From the NCBI GenBank assembly GCA_964397305.1, contig CAYNIP010000008.1, forward strand, positions 62,001 through 126,000: a DNA stretch of 64,000 bases, written 5' to 3'. The stretch comes from JAAUTY01 sp964397305. GTDB taxonomy: Bacteria; Cyanobacteriota; Cyanobacteriia; Cyanobacteriales; Spirulinaceae. The first letter of the stretch is position 1. Every line of letters starts with the position of its first letter. Positions 1 through 8,694 of the stretch are shown piece by piece. The translations under genes and the position numbers were made by a program. Below the pieces are notes generated by a model that saw only the letters and a program-made list of their open reading frames with translations, did not search any database and was not told where the DNA came from.

Positions 1-1789
1 AGCCCGCGCAAGACCGCTCCGCCGTGGCATCGGTTAATTCAAAGGCCTGCTCGACCTTCAAATCTGGCAGACCCTCCATTTCCATAATCCGCCCCGAGAA
101 GACATTTTTCTTGCCCTCCGTGGCTACGGTCAGTTTGCCTTCCTGAATTGCCACGTAGGGGATCGCGTGAACGATGTCCCGCAGCGTCACCCCTGGCTGA
201 AGCTCGCCGGTAAATTTCACCAACACGGACTCTGGCATATCCAGGGGCATGACACCCAGGGCGGCGGCAAAGGCGACGAGGCCCGACCCCGCTGGGAAGG
301 AAATACCCAGGGGAAAACGGGTGTGGGAATCGCCCCCGGTGCCCACGGTGTCTGGCAGCAGCATCCGGTTTAGCCAGGAGTGGATGATGCCATCACCAGG
401 CCGCAGAGCAACGCCGCCCCGAGTGGCGAAGAAGTCGGGTAAGCTCTGGTGAGTTTGAATATCCACGGGCTTCGGGTAGGCGGCCGTGTGGCAGAAGCTC
501 TGCATCACGAGGTCGGCGCTAAAGCCCAAGCAGGCTAACTCCTTCAGCTCATCGCGGGTCATGGGCCCGGTGGTGTCCTGGGAGCCGACGGTGGTCATGC
601 GGGGTTCGCAGGCGGTTCCCGGCCGCACCCCCGGCAGTCCGCAGGCCCGGCCCACCATCTTCTGGGCTAGGGTGAAGCCCTTGCCCGTGTCGGCGGGTAG
701 TGTGGGCCGCAGGAAGAGGGTGCTGGCTGGCAGTCCTAGGGTCTCGCGGGTCTTGTCCGTGAGGCTGCGGCCGATCAGCAGGGGAATGCGACCGCCGGCC
801 CGCACTTCATCCAGAATGGTGTCTGGTTTCAGTTGGAAGCGGGCAATCACGTCGCCCGCTGCGTTGGTCACTTCGCCGCGATAGGGGTGAATCGTAATCA
901 CGTCCCCCGTATTCATCGCGGAAACATCACACTCAATGGGCAAGGCCCCCGAGTCTTCAGCCGTATTAAAGAAGATCGGCGCAATCTTGCCGCCGAGGAT
1001 GTAGCCTCCGGCTCGTTTGTTGGGGATGAAGGGAATGTCGTGGCCAATGTGCCAGAGCAGCGAGTTGATGGCGGACTTCCGGGACGACCCGGTGCCGACG
1101 ACATCACCAACATAGGCAACGGAACGACCCTGCTGTTTGAGCTCGGCGAGGAGCTTGAGGCCCTCGGGCATTCGGGATTCCAGCATCGCGAGGGCGTGGA
1201 GGGGAATGTCGGGGCGTGTGGTGGCGTGGGTCGCGGGGGAGAGGTCGTCGGTGTTGGTTTCGCCGGGTACTTTGAAGACGGTGACTTCAACGGCCTCCGG
1301 AACTTTGGGTTTGGCGATGAACCAAGCGCCGTTGGCCCAGGCATCGACGACTTGCTTGGCGTAGGGATTGACATCTGTGAGGGTGAGCACGTCGTTGAAG
1401 GCATCGAAGACGAGGAGAGTTTTGCTCAGGGCATTGGCGGCCTCCGCCGCGAGATTGGAGTCGCGCGATTTCAGCAGGGCGACGAGGGACTGCACGTTGT
1501 AGCCGCCGACCATGGTTCCTAGCAGATCGACCGCGCCTTGGTGCGAAATGAGGGGGCAGGTAATTTCGCCTTTGGCTACGCTGGTCAGAAAGCTGGCTTT
1601 GACATAGGCTGCTTCATCGACGCCGGGGGGGACGCGATCGCGCAGCAGCATCAGCAATTCCTCTTTCTCCGCCGCTGGGGGCTGCTTCAGCAACTCGCAG
1701 AGGTCCGCAGTCTGGGCTGCCGTCAGAGGCAGGGGCGGGATGCCCAGGGCGGCTCGTTCGGCTACGTGCTGGCGATAAGCATCAAGCAT
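1..1789 (-). CDS. acnB: Aconitate hydratase B, 3' end beyond window
   Basis: Reading the minus strand from the ATG at 1789 gives about 596 residues of bifunctional aconitase B, which interconverts citrate and isocitrate (and 2-methylisocitrate) in the cytosolic TCA pathway. The N-terminal helical HEAT-like domain (about 1-160) is followed by the swivel domain, with the family motif GTGSSRKS at residues 232-239, and then the start of the catalytic core. The cluster-binding cysteines lie further on and are outside the window, so the gene is cut by the window edge and not visibly broken. An AGGAG-type ribosome site lies just upstream of the ATG. The family is about 860 residues. Identification is secure. 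Confidence 0.95.
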   Translation of the reverse strand, partial: MLDAYRQHVAERAALGIPPLPLTAAQTADLCELLKQPPAAEKEELLMLLRDRVPPGVDEAAYVKASFLTSVAKGEITCPLISHQGAVDLLGTMVGGYNVQSLVALLKSRDSNLAAEAANALSKTLLVFDAFNDVLTLTDVNPYAKQVVDAWANGAWFIAKPKVPEAVEVTVFKVPGETNTDDLSPATHATTRPDIPLHALAMLESRMPEGLKLLAELKQQGRSVAYVGDVVGTGSSRKSAINSLLWHIGHDIPFIPNKRAGGYILGGKIAPIFFNTAEDSGALPIECDVSAMNTGDVITIHPYRGEVTNAAGDVIARFQLKPDTILDEVRAGGRIPLLIGRSLTDKTRETLGLPASTLFLRPTLPADTGKGFTLAQKMVGRACGLPGVRPGTACEPRMTTVGSQDTTGPMTRDELKELACLGFSADLVMQSFCHTAAYPKPVDIQTHQSLPDFFATRGGVALRPGDGIIHSWLNRMLLPDTVGTGGDSHTRFPLGISFPAGSGLVAFAAALGVMPLDMPESVLVKFTGELQPGVTLRDIVHAIPYVAIQEGKLTVATEGKKNVFSGRIMEMEGLPDLKVEQAFELTDATAERSCAG

Positions 1790-2249
1790 GAAGAGTAGTC
1801 TCCTAAAAACGTCACCATCAGAACGGTCGAGCTCGCGCGGCTCGTTTCCCTATTATCCCCACCGGGGCGATTTGCGATCACCAGAGTGAGGCGATCGCGC
1901 GCGCCAGGTCAACAGTTGCTAACCTGAGCGAGCAATATCCAGGTTGTCCGGAGCGTGCCCATGCTGACAGTGCGGCGGTTGGGTTATCTCCGGCGGCGAT
2001 GCTCCGCGAAGGCGCCGCGTCCCGGCGGGAAGCAGGCGGGGCTCCATCCCCGCTCCCCTCGGGAGTCGCTCTGGGCCGGGAGGCTCCGCCGCTGCCAGTT
2101 TGATCGGTCATTTTCACCATCGCTTTCACCATCGCTCCAGGAGGGCTGTCCGCGATCTCCCACCCTATAATCTTGCTAGCGTTACGCCATGATTTGGCTC
2201 CCTCAGCCGCGTAGGTGTAACTGGTGTGAGTTTTAGGAGTGATGGTTCC
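1790..2249. other. Intergenic region between divergent acnB and alr
   Basis: This 460-base spacer must hold both divergent promoters. I see no convincing gene; open frames here have no family resemblance. It contains a 16-base string GCGTCCCGGCGGGAAG at 2017-2032 that recurs inside the sensor gene at 63934-63949, so part of it may be a short dispersed repeat. Confidence 0.5.
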
Positions 2250-3485
2250 ATGACGCTCAGCTACGACCGCGATCGCCTCCGCCGCTGCTCCCAGGCTGAC
2301 TATCAGCGGGCCTGGGTCACGATCGATCGGGCGGCCCTGGCTCATAATACCCGGCAACTGCGGCAATGGCTGCCACCGGGTACGCAACTGATGGCGGTGG
2401 TCAAGGCTGATGCCTACGGCCACGGCGCGCTGCCCGTGGCGGAGACGGTGCTGGCGGCTGGGGCCGCATGGCTGGCGGTGGCCACCAGCCAAGAGGGGCT
2501 GCACTTGCGGCAGGCCGGGATCGAGGCTCCGATCCTGGTATTGGGAGCCATTCACGCCCCGGCGGAGATCGAGGCGGTGGCGGTCTGGAACTTGCAGCCC
2601 ACGCTCTGCACGCCGCAGCAGGCTTTGATTTTTTCAGAAACGCTGGCCCAGCGTCGTCAGTCGCTGCCGGTTCACCTCAATCTGGATACAGGGATGTCGC
2701 GGCTGGGGATGCCATGGACTCAGGCCCTGGAGTTTGTCCAGTTGGTGCAGCAGTTACCCTACTTAGAATTAGCCAGCGTCTATTCTCACCTCGCAACGGC
2801 CGACGAGCCAGACCCTACGTTCCTGCGGGTGCAGCACCAGCGCTTTGAGCAGGCGATCGCCCAGCTCCGGGCCCACGGTATTCAGCCGCCGTTGTTGCAC
2901 TTAGCCAATTCCGCCGCCACGTTGCGCGATCGCGCTCTGCACTACGACTTGGTGCGTGTCGGTCTTGCCCTCTACGGTCTCTATCCCGCACCAGAGTTGC
3001 AGTTGGTCCTGCCCCTGAAGCCGGTCCTGCAAGTGAAGGCACGGGTGACGCAAGTGAAAACCCTGGCTGCTGGCACGGGGGTCAGCTACGGGCAGCGCTA
3101 CGTTGCGCCCCGGGAGCACCGGATCGCCGTCGTCGGTATTGGCTACGCCGACGGTGTGCCGCGCAACTTGAGCAACCGCTTGCAGGCCTTGGTGCGCGGC
3201 CGGCGGTTGCCGCAGATCGGGGCGGTGACGATGGATCAACTCATGCTCGACGCCAGCGCCTTGCCGGATCTCCAGCCGGGGGAGGTGGTGACGCTCTTGG
3301 GGCGCGACGGGAAGGAGGCGATCGCCGCGGAGGACTGGGCCGCGGCCCTGGGGACGATCTCCTGGGAGATCCTCTGTGGCTTCAAGCAGCGCCTGCCCCG
3401 GGTTTATGAACCGGGCGATCGCACGGGTGCATCTCACTTTGGAGACTCCCCTTCGCCCTACTTGGGAGAAGGGGCCGGGGGATGA
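2250..3485 (+). CDS. alr: Alanine racemase with repeat-derived C-terminus
   Basis: PLP enzyme of fold type III that makes D-alanine for peptidoglycan. The PLP lysine is K52 in VVKADAYGHGA, and the second catalytic base is Y280 in GVSYGQRY. I chose ATG 2250 because AGGAG lies about 10 bases upstream; a GTG at 2226 precedes that site. The catalytic protein ends at ...EPGDRT. The last 19 residues are encoded by a 90-bp mobile element inserted at codon T392. Removing the element and one copy of its target duplication restores GAT CGC ACC TAG, a stop directly after T392. The ancestral length was therefore 392 residues against 411 now. Function is probably kept, since the tail lies outside the known active site. 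Confidence 0.95.
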   Translation: MTLSYDRDRLRRCSQADYQRAWVTIDRAALAHNTRQLRQWLPPGTQLMAVVKADAYGHGALPVAETVLAAGAAWLAVATSQEGLHLRQAGIEAPILVLGAIHAPAEIEAVAVWNLQPTLCTPQQALIFSETLAQRRQSLPVHLNLDTGMSRLGMPWTQALEFVQLVQQLPYLELASVYSHLATADEPDPTFLRVQHQRFEQAIAQLRAHGIQPPLLHLANSAATLRDRALHYDLVRVGLALYGLYPAPELQLVLPLKPVLQVKARVTQVKTLAAGTGVSYGQRYVAPREHRIAVVGIGYADGVPRNLSNRLQALVRGRRLPQIGAVTMDQLMLDASALPDLQPGEVVTLLGRDGKEAIAAEDWAAALGTISWEILCGFKQRLPRVYEPGDRTGASHFGDSPSPYLGEGAGG

Positions 3486-3514
3486 GGGCCAACTTGCCTA
3501 ACTGAGATGCACCC
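3425..3514. mobile_element. Family B mini-element (90 bp) inserted in alr 3' end
   Basis: The terminal inverted repeats are perfect over 12 bases: GGGTGCATCTCA at 3425-3436 and TGAGATGCACCC at 3503-3514. The copy is flanked by a 9-bp direct duplication, CGATCGCAC, at 3416-3424 and 3514-3522 (the shared C makes the exact edge ambiguous by one base). The interior has a hairpin with arms of the CCCCTTC/GAAGGGG type and the module GCCGGGGGATGAGGGCC, shared with the other repeats in this window. There is no coding capacity, so it needs a transposase in trans. Confidence 0.85.
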
Positions 3515-3596
3515 GATCGCACCTAGTCGAGCATCGTGCCGCCAGCAGCTCCCAGGCCGAGCGCCCCAGCCGCCAATTCTCTAGGTCGCCCAGCCC

Positions 3597-4976
3597 CTAG
3601 AGACCCAGCAGCACCTTGGCGGTCGTCAGGTAAATCAAGATCCCCAAAACATCGACCACCGTGGTGATGAAGGGGGCCGACATCAGGGCCGGATCGAAGC
3701 CTAAAGCGTTGAACAGGAAGGGGAGCCCCGCGCCCGTCGTCGCCGCAATGATCGTGATGCACAGCAGGCTCAGGCCCACCGTGAGGCCGATTTGCCATTG
3801 TCCGATGAAGACGAAGCCGAGAATGATCACGGCTGTCCCCAGCAGCAGCCCCAGGGAAGCCCCCGCCACGGTCTCCCGGAGAATCACCCAGAGGGGCTTG
3901 CGGTATTTCAGCTCCTCGGTACTGAGGCCCCGAATCACCACGGTGGACGATTGGGCCCCCACGTTACCCCCGGCATCGATCAGCAGGGGGGTAAAGAAGG
4001 CGAGGGCAACCACTTCATCCAAGACTTCCTCGAAGCTTTGCATCACGACGATCGTGAGGGCGTTGGTGAGCAGGAGCACGAAGAGCCAGGGAACCCGCTT
4101 GCGGGTGATCACCGCGAGGCTGGACTGGAAGTAGCTTTCTCCTTCTGATTGCACCGCCCCCATGATGTAAATATCTTCCGTCGCTTCGGCCTGGAGGATG
4201 TCGATGGCATCATCCACGGTGACAGCGCCGACGAGGGTGCGATCGCGGTCCACAACCGGCAAGGCTACGAGGTCATAGCGCTGAATCGTGCGCGCCACGA
4301 CTTCCTGATCCGTGTTGGTTTGCACAAAGACTACATCCCGGTTCATCACGTCACCCAGGCGCTGGCTTTGCTCGGCCAGCAACAGGTCCCGCAGGGAGGC
4401 GACCCCCGAGAGGCGCTGCTGGTTGTCCACTACGTAGATGTAATAGCTGACTTCGCGATCGCTCGCCATGGCCCGAATCTGCGCGGCCGCTTCAGCAACC
4501 GTCAGCTCCTCTGGCAGGGCGATATACTCCGGTGTCATCAGGCGACCCGCCGTTTCCGCCTGGTAGCCCAGGAGCAGGGAGGTTGCCTGACGCTCGGCGG
4601 GGGTCAGTTGCGCGAGGATGCGTCGCACGAGGCGGGGGGGCAACTCGTCAAACAAACTGGCCCGATCATCGGGGGCCATGTCGTTGACGACCTCGAGAAT
4701 TTCCTGATCACGGAATTCCTCGATGAGCGATTGCTGGGTTTCAGTCGCGAAGTTTTCGTAGACCTCGACGGCTGTTTCTTTGGCGAGCAGGCGGAAGGCT
4801 TCGAGGCGCGATCGCTGCGGCAGCCCTTCGATCGCTTCAGCAATGTCGATCGCCTGAACCGGCGTGAGTAAGGTTTTGACTCCTTCAAAGTTGCGCTCAG
4901 CGAGCAACAGCCGCAACTGCTCCCGAACGACTTGGCGCAGTTGCTCCCGAGGATTCTCTTCCAGTGCTTGGCTCAT
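3597..4976 (-). CDS. mgtE: Magnesium transporter MgtE
   Basis: 459-residue Mg2+ channel/transporter of the plasma membrane. The order is: acidic superhelical N domain (about 1-125), a CBS pair (about 135-255) that senses cytosolic Mg2+, a connecting helix, and five transmembrane segments in the last 190 residues. The pore region has the PLLIDAGGNVGAQ segment typical of MgtE. The ATG at 4976 (MSQALEEN) is preferred over the upstream ATG at 5090, because the 38 extra residues have no family counterpart. The gene is convergent with alr across a short gap. Normal length; no missing region seen. Confidence 0.95.
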   Translation of the reverse strand: MSQALEENPREQLRQVVREQLRLLLAERNFEGVKTLLTPVQAIDIAEAIEGLPQRSRLEAFRLLAKETAVEVYENFATETQQSLIEEFRDQEILEVVNDMAPDDRASLFDELPPRLVRRILAQLTPAERQATSLLLGYQAETAGRLMTPEYIALPEELTVAEAAAQIRAMASDREVSYYIYVVDNQQRLSGVASLRDLLLAEQSQRLGDVMNRDVVFVQTNTDQEVVARTIQRYDLVALPVVDRDRTLVGAVTVDDAIDILQAEATEDIYIMGAVQSEGESYFQSSLAVITRKRVPWLFVLLLTNALTIVVMQSFEEVLDEVVALAFFTPLLIDAGGNVGAQSSTVVIRGLSTEELKYRKPLWVILRETVAGASLGLLLGTAVIILGFVFIGQWQIGLTVGLSLLCITIIAATTGAGLPFLFNALGFDPALMSAPFITTVVDVLGILIYLTTAKVLLGL

Positions 4977-5367
4977 GATACTTGGCCCCCAACCACTCCA
5001 TAATGCTACGCTACCACCGGTCAAACATCGTAGGATAGCCCCACTCCTGGTTGGGTCCCAGCTTCTGCCGACAATGTACCAACTTTTCACCCCTCAGCCA
5101 ATCCTGGCCGGGGAGGGCACGGTCCTGAAAACTCCTGGAAATTCCTCGGGAGAGTTAACGGCTGGGAAACTCCCCCCTCCTGAGGGCAAGACTTGGGTTG
5201 TGTGGAGCTCCACCCAGTCTAGAGGAGTTTCATCCCCCGAGGGGGGTCGCGCCCCTAGGGATTTGGATGCAGCCCTTCCAGACGCTCAGAATCGGATGTT
5301 TCGTCCTTAGGGTGAACGGTTAGCTTGTTGAATAGGATTGATGCGGATTTCCGGGTGTTTGGTAGCG
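4977..5367. other. Intergenic region between mgtE and the DUF6679 gene
   Basis: This 390-base stretch must carry the mgtE promoter and, if one exists, a regulatory leader. It contains GC-rich complementary runs such as CCCCCGAGGGGGG near 5237-5250. I could not recognise an M-box or other known Mg2+ riboswitch and see no gene. Confidence 0.4.
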
Positions 5368-5682
5368 CTAGGCGTCTTCGCCGCCCTCAAACCGGCGCGG
5401 CTGAAAGCGCTCTGCCTCGGGGCAGTCTTCGGCGATCGCCAACTCTGTCTCACGGCGCGGCACCGAGGACACCCGCTGCGCCAAGGAGCCAATGCTTTCT
5501 AACCGCACCATTTCTTCCCAGGCCGTCACCCGTTCACCGTCATCGATTTCGTAGCGCATGGTCACGAGTTCCCCTTCCAGATCTAGGATGCGGGCGTTGT
5601 TGAGCCAGCGCTGCTGGTCACGCAAGAACACATTAACCTCGCGACCATCCGTTAAGAGTTGATACAGTCTGCGGCTTAGCAT
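5368..5682 (-). CDS. Conserved cyanobacterial protein, DUF6679 type
   Basis: 104-residue soluble protein with a compact beta-rich N-terminal region (REVNVFLRDQQRW, then ITD-like strands ending WEEMVRLESIG) that I recognise as a family conserved across cyanobacteria, catalogued to my recollection as DUF6679. Its biochemical function is unknown to me. I chose ATG 5682 because GAGGAGAA precedes it by about 9 bases; the frame stays open upstream only through non-coding and repeat sequence. The C-terminal 30 residues are charged and look unstructured. Confidence 0.75.
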   Translation of the reverse strand: MLSRRLYQLLTDGREVNVFLRDQQRWLNNARILDLEGELVTMRYEIDDGERVTAWEEMVRLESIGSLAQRVSSVPRRETELAIAEDCPEAERFQPRRFEGGEDA

Positions 5683-5768
5683 CGGCGTTGTTCTCCTCGC
5701 GGGCAGCATGATCGTGCTCCGCTCAGTGTAACCCGCCCATCCCCCCACGACGGTGACAGGGATCAAGC

Positions 5769-5924
5769 GGGAGTGGACGAAAAAAAGCGCGGCTCCCCTG
5801 AATTTTGAGCTAGGGTTCAAGGATCAGAGTGCAACCCTCTTCAGCGTTACCGAGCCCCCTCTGCGAGAAGCCGCTGCGCCTCTACACCCCCCGGCCCCTG
5901 CTCCCAAAACTGGGAGCAGGGGAG
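5769..5924 (+). mobile_element. Left half of a split family A element
   Basis: Begins GGGAGTGGACGAAAAAAAGCG, matching the left end of the intact copies at 22630 and 36276, and runs through the CTGCGAGAAGCCGCTGCG module to the hairpin ending GGGAGCAGGGGAG. Exactly there it stops and the IS110 remnant begins. The matching right half is at 6439-6507. Confidence 0.75.
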
Positions 5925-6251
5925 CTAGTCGATGCGGTCGGTTTTGGCGGACTGCTTCTTGGCTTTGGCGAAGTGCCGGATGCAGCGCGGATTGCTCCGA
6001 TGCACGGGTATCCCGGCGCTGCCTCAGGAGGCGAGGACGAGATTTTCTCAGCCGCCTGGGGCTTCGATGACCACGAGCGTGATGACTCCCTGCTCTAGTC
6101 GGGCTAGCAGTTGCTCGCAGCCGTCCCGGTCATTGCGGTAGCGCTCGTCCTCGTCGCTGGGTCGAATGTATACGTCGAGCTGCTCTTGGCTGATGTCAAT
6201 CCCGATGTAATACTCGGCCTCACTATACTCGGCCTCACTTCCTGCCTTCAT
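5925..6251 (-). pseudogene. IS110-family transposase N-terminal remnant
   Basis: Minus-strand reading from ATG 6251 gives the IS110 DEDD-type N-terminus: YIGIDISQEQLDVYI, then LVVIEAPGG. It continues in the same frame through two TGA codons to GIPVHRSNPRCIRHFAKA and QSAKTDRID, then TAG at 5925-5927. These match the family landmarks GIDVSK, IEATGGYE and NPRQVRDFAKA...AKTDRID. Only about 109 codons remain of a protein usually over 300 residues, and the RID end abuts the small repeat at 5924. It is clearly dead: two internal stops and no C-terminal serine domain. Confidence 0.85.
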
Positions 6252-6438
6252 GCTGCGGATCTCGTGCTGGGTTGGGCCTCTTGGGGCATCCGGCAACACT
6301 CAACCTTGGCTTTTCGGGCTGGGTGTCCCTGGCGATTTTCTGAGCTGGAGCGGCTGCGGAAGGGAGCGGCGAGCTGGGCTCTTCACGGTGTAGACACCTA
6401 GGGGTTAAGGCTCTACCGCTCCTGCTTTCAACCTACAA

Positions 6439-6507
6439 GGGGTTGGGGTGAGGGTTGTGCGAAGGAGTCCCAACAGCCCGCACAAAATTTTGTTCCCCCG
6501 TCCACCC
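6439..6507 (+). mobile_element. Right half of a split family A element
   Basis: GGGGTTGGGGTGAGGG, then GAAGGAGT.CCAACA.CCCGC, then an A/T-rich run and GTCCACCC matches the right end of the intact copies (for example 22830-22894). About 510 bases containing the IS110 fossil separate it from its left half. The rest of 6252-6438 shows no gene I can support. Confidence 0.7.
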
Positions 6508-6595
6508 TGAGGGGTGGTGGGCGATCGCCCCAACCGCAGTACACTGCAATAATCAAGGATTAACAATACCTCCAGGTCGAGTTGAGGAGAAACGG

Positions 6596-7471
6596 GTGGA
6601 GACATTCGCGGCTACCTACGCCCAACTGTTGCCAGTCGGCGAGTCTGAAGGGCCCAGGCTCCCCCTCGTCTGGCTTCGTTTAACCCCCGGGACCATGAGT
6701 GCCCTGCTCATTGCCGCCAGCCTGAGCGCCAGCGCCCTCCCGGCGGCTGCCAACCGCCGCATCCTCACGCCCCACGGCGGCTGTTTGAATGTGCGCTCTG
6801 GCCCCGGTATGGAATACAGCGTTGTCAATTGCCTCGCCAGCGGCACGGCCTTGACCACCACCCAAGCCCAGGGAACCTGGGTGCAGTTGAGCAATGGGAA
6901 CTGGACCTTCGGGCCCTACACCGTGCCAGCCACGGCGGCAGGAACCGGGGGGCGGCCTCCCTGCCCAGACCTGAATGGAAGACCCGTCCTGGACCTCGGT
7001 TCCCGTGGTGCGAGTGTGGTCTCAGTGCAGCAATCCCTCCAAAGGCTGGGGTACAGCACTGGCCCGACGGGAGCCGATGGGGTCTATGGGCCCCAAACCA
7101 AGGCGGCGGTGACGCGCTTTCAAAAAGATCAGGGCCTCGTGGCTGATGGGCGTGTCGGGCCCCAGACTTGGGAGGCCTTGGCCAAGGCCGGTGGCAGCTC
7201 AGGGAATGGTTCCGGGACAGGCAACGGCGGCGGCGGCGGTAGCACCAATCCTAGGGAGCGGGTCAGCATCAATCCGGTGGATGCCAATGCTGAGATCATC
7301 ACCAACGCCACCGTCCGCCTCGGCCCCAATCCTGAGTCAGAGCCCACGGGGGAAATCCTGCGCCCGGGGGGAACGGTGACGGTGATGGAAACGCTTAACG
7401 ATTGGCATCGGCTCAAGGGCTCCTCCTTAACGCTGTGGGTTCCGGCGGGGTCCGTGCAGCGTTTCTTTTAA
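6596..7471 (+). CDS. Secreted SH3b / peptidoglycan-binding protein
   Basis: 291-residue envelope protein. A hydrophobic export segment lies near residues 25-50 and ends in an Ala-rich cleavage region (ALPAAA). It is followed by a bacterial SH3 domain (GGCLNVRSGPG), a PG_binding_1 domain of about 65 residues (LGSRGASVVSVQQSL to FQKDQGLVADGRVGPQTW), a Gly/Ser linker, and a second SH3-like repeat (NATVRLGPNPESEP). The GTG at 6596 is chosen because GAGGAG sits 7-9 bases upstream; ATG 6695 would start inside the signal segment and is the alternative. No catalytic domain is present, so it probably binds cell wall and does not cut it. Confidence 0.8.
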   Translation: METFAATYAQLLPVGESEGPRLPLVWLRLTPGTMSALLIAASLSASALPAAANRRILTPHGGCLNVRSGPGMEYSVVNCLASGTALTTTQAQGTWVQLSNGNWTFGPYTVPATAAGTGGRPPCPDLNGRPVLDLGSRGASVVSVQQSLQRLGYSTGPTGADGVYGPQTKAAVTRFQKDQGLVADGRVGPQTWEALAKAGGSSGNGSGTGNGGGGGSTNPRERVSINPVDANAEIITNATVRLGPNPESEPTGEILRPGGTVTVMETLNDWHRLKGSSLTLWVPAGSVQRFF

Positions 7472-7552
7472 CACCAGTTGGGATGGCCGGCGTCACTGCG
7501 GGCCGGCGACGGGGCTACATCCCGTGGCCAGACAGGCTAGGGCTGCGAGGGC

Positions 7553-8044
7553 CTAGGGGCAGCCCAGGGAGTCTCGGGTAGCGACGCCGGTTTTGGGGTT
7601 CAGGCCGGAGGCGCGATCGCACAGTTGCTTGACTTGCAGCCGATCGAGCACAGCAAAGCTGAAATCAGTGCCCTCAATCTGGGCGTTATCAAAGGTGGAG
7701 CGCAGCATCACGGCCTCGGTGAAGATCGCATCCCGGAGATCGGCTCCCTGAAAGCGGGTCAGGTAAGCAATGCCATCGGTGAAATCAATGCCGCGCAGAT
7801 TAGCGCCCTCGAGGCCACAGGTATTGAAGACAGCCCCTTTGAGGTTGGCCTCGTGGAAGTCGGCGTCCCTCAGATCGGCATAGGCAAACTCCGACCGCTC
7901 AAGCTCCTTCGCCGCGAAATTCTTGTCCGTGATCTCGACATCATTGTAGGCGCGGATGGCTCCGGAGCTGGCGGCGATCGCCGGACGCGCTCCCCCAACC
8001 CAGGCCAGCAGCGCACAGAGCACCAAGCAAAGAGCAGTTCTCAT
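7553..8044 (-). CDS. Thylakoid-lumen-type pentapeptide repeat protein
   Basis: 163-residue exported protein with a cleavable signal peptide (hydrophobic core ALCLVLCALLAWVGG, cut near AIAA-SS). The mature part is a run of A(D/N)LXX pentapeptides (about 45-135) expected to fold as a right-handed quadrilateral beta-helix, capped by a C-terminal LCDRASGLNPKTGV...SLGCP segment. That cap and the paired cysteines resemble plant lumenal proteins TL15/TL17 and their cyanobacterial relatives. The exact role is unknown. Convergent with the SH3 gene. Confidence 0.85.
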   Translation of the reverse strand: MRTALCLVLCALLAWVGGARPAIAASSGAIRAYNDVEITDKNFAAKELERSEFAYADLRDADFHEANLKGAVFNTCGLEGANLRGIDFTDGIAYLTRFQGADLRDAIFTEAVMLRSTFDNAQIEGTDFSFAVLDRLQVKQLCDRASGLNPKTGVATRDSLGCP

Positions 8045-8694
8045 AATCCCTTCCCAGCAGGGTAAAATTGTTGCACAACATTAAATTCTATGAAGTTCTG
8101 CATCAAAACGCGAGACGAATACCTCGGAAAGCCGCCGTTCTTTATGGCGCTCCCGGGCTCCGACCTCTAGCCTCAATACCTTGCCCAATCCAGGCTCGCG
8201 GCTCAAGGTTCCTGAGGCTATTCCCGGGGCCGGCAGGGCGATCCCGCTCGTGGTAGCTCGACGGCCTCCCTCGCGAGCCAGTCACAAGCAAGCCGGTTTC
8301 TAGAAACCCCTGGAGATGGAGGTTGGGCCTGCAATTCCCGGCGCGCTGATCGCCTCTCTGGGTTGAGAATTACGGATCACCCAGCGGGAGGGCTGGAGCT
8401 TCGCTGGGGTGGGTGGGAGCGCTGAAGCATAACTACGGACCTCCCTCGGCTTCGGGTCCGGGAGTAGACAGAGTTGGGCTGGAGCTAAACTCCGGTTTCC
8501 GGCCACCCTGGGCTTGAGGTTCCGACGGCAATCCCCGGCTGTATTCCTCTGGCTAGAGGATTTTGTGTCCGCCGCCTAGCTAACAACTGTGGAGCTAGGG
8601 ATCAGTCCCTACCCGGCCCTGGCTCTCGGAGCCCCCGAGGGACACAATCCAGATCACCCCTTCTAACCTCAACCGTTTGTGGAGACCTCTCACC
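8045..8694. other. Long intergenic region with no recognised gene
   Basis: About 650 bases between the divergent pentapeptide and peroxiredoxin genes. Open frames are short and have no family resemblance. Several partly complementary GC-rich strings occur, but I find no tRNA, known riboswitch or clear copy of the dispersed elements. It may be decayed sequence. Confidence 0.4.

Noticed and set aside
833..1522. 229-residue plus-strand frame opposite acnB
   Set aside because: Antisense shadow; acnB is conserved through the whole interval.
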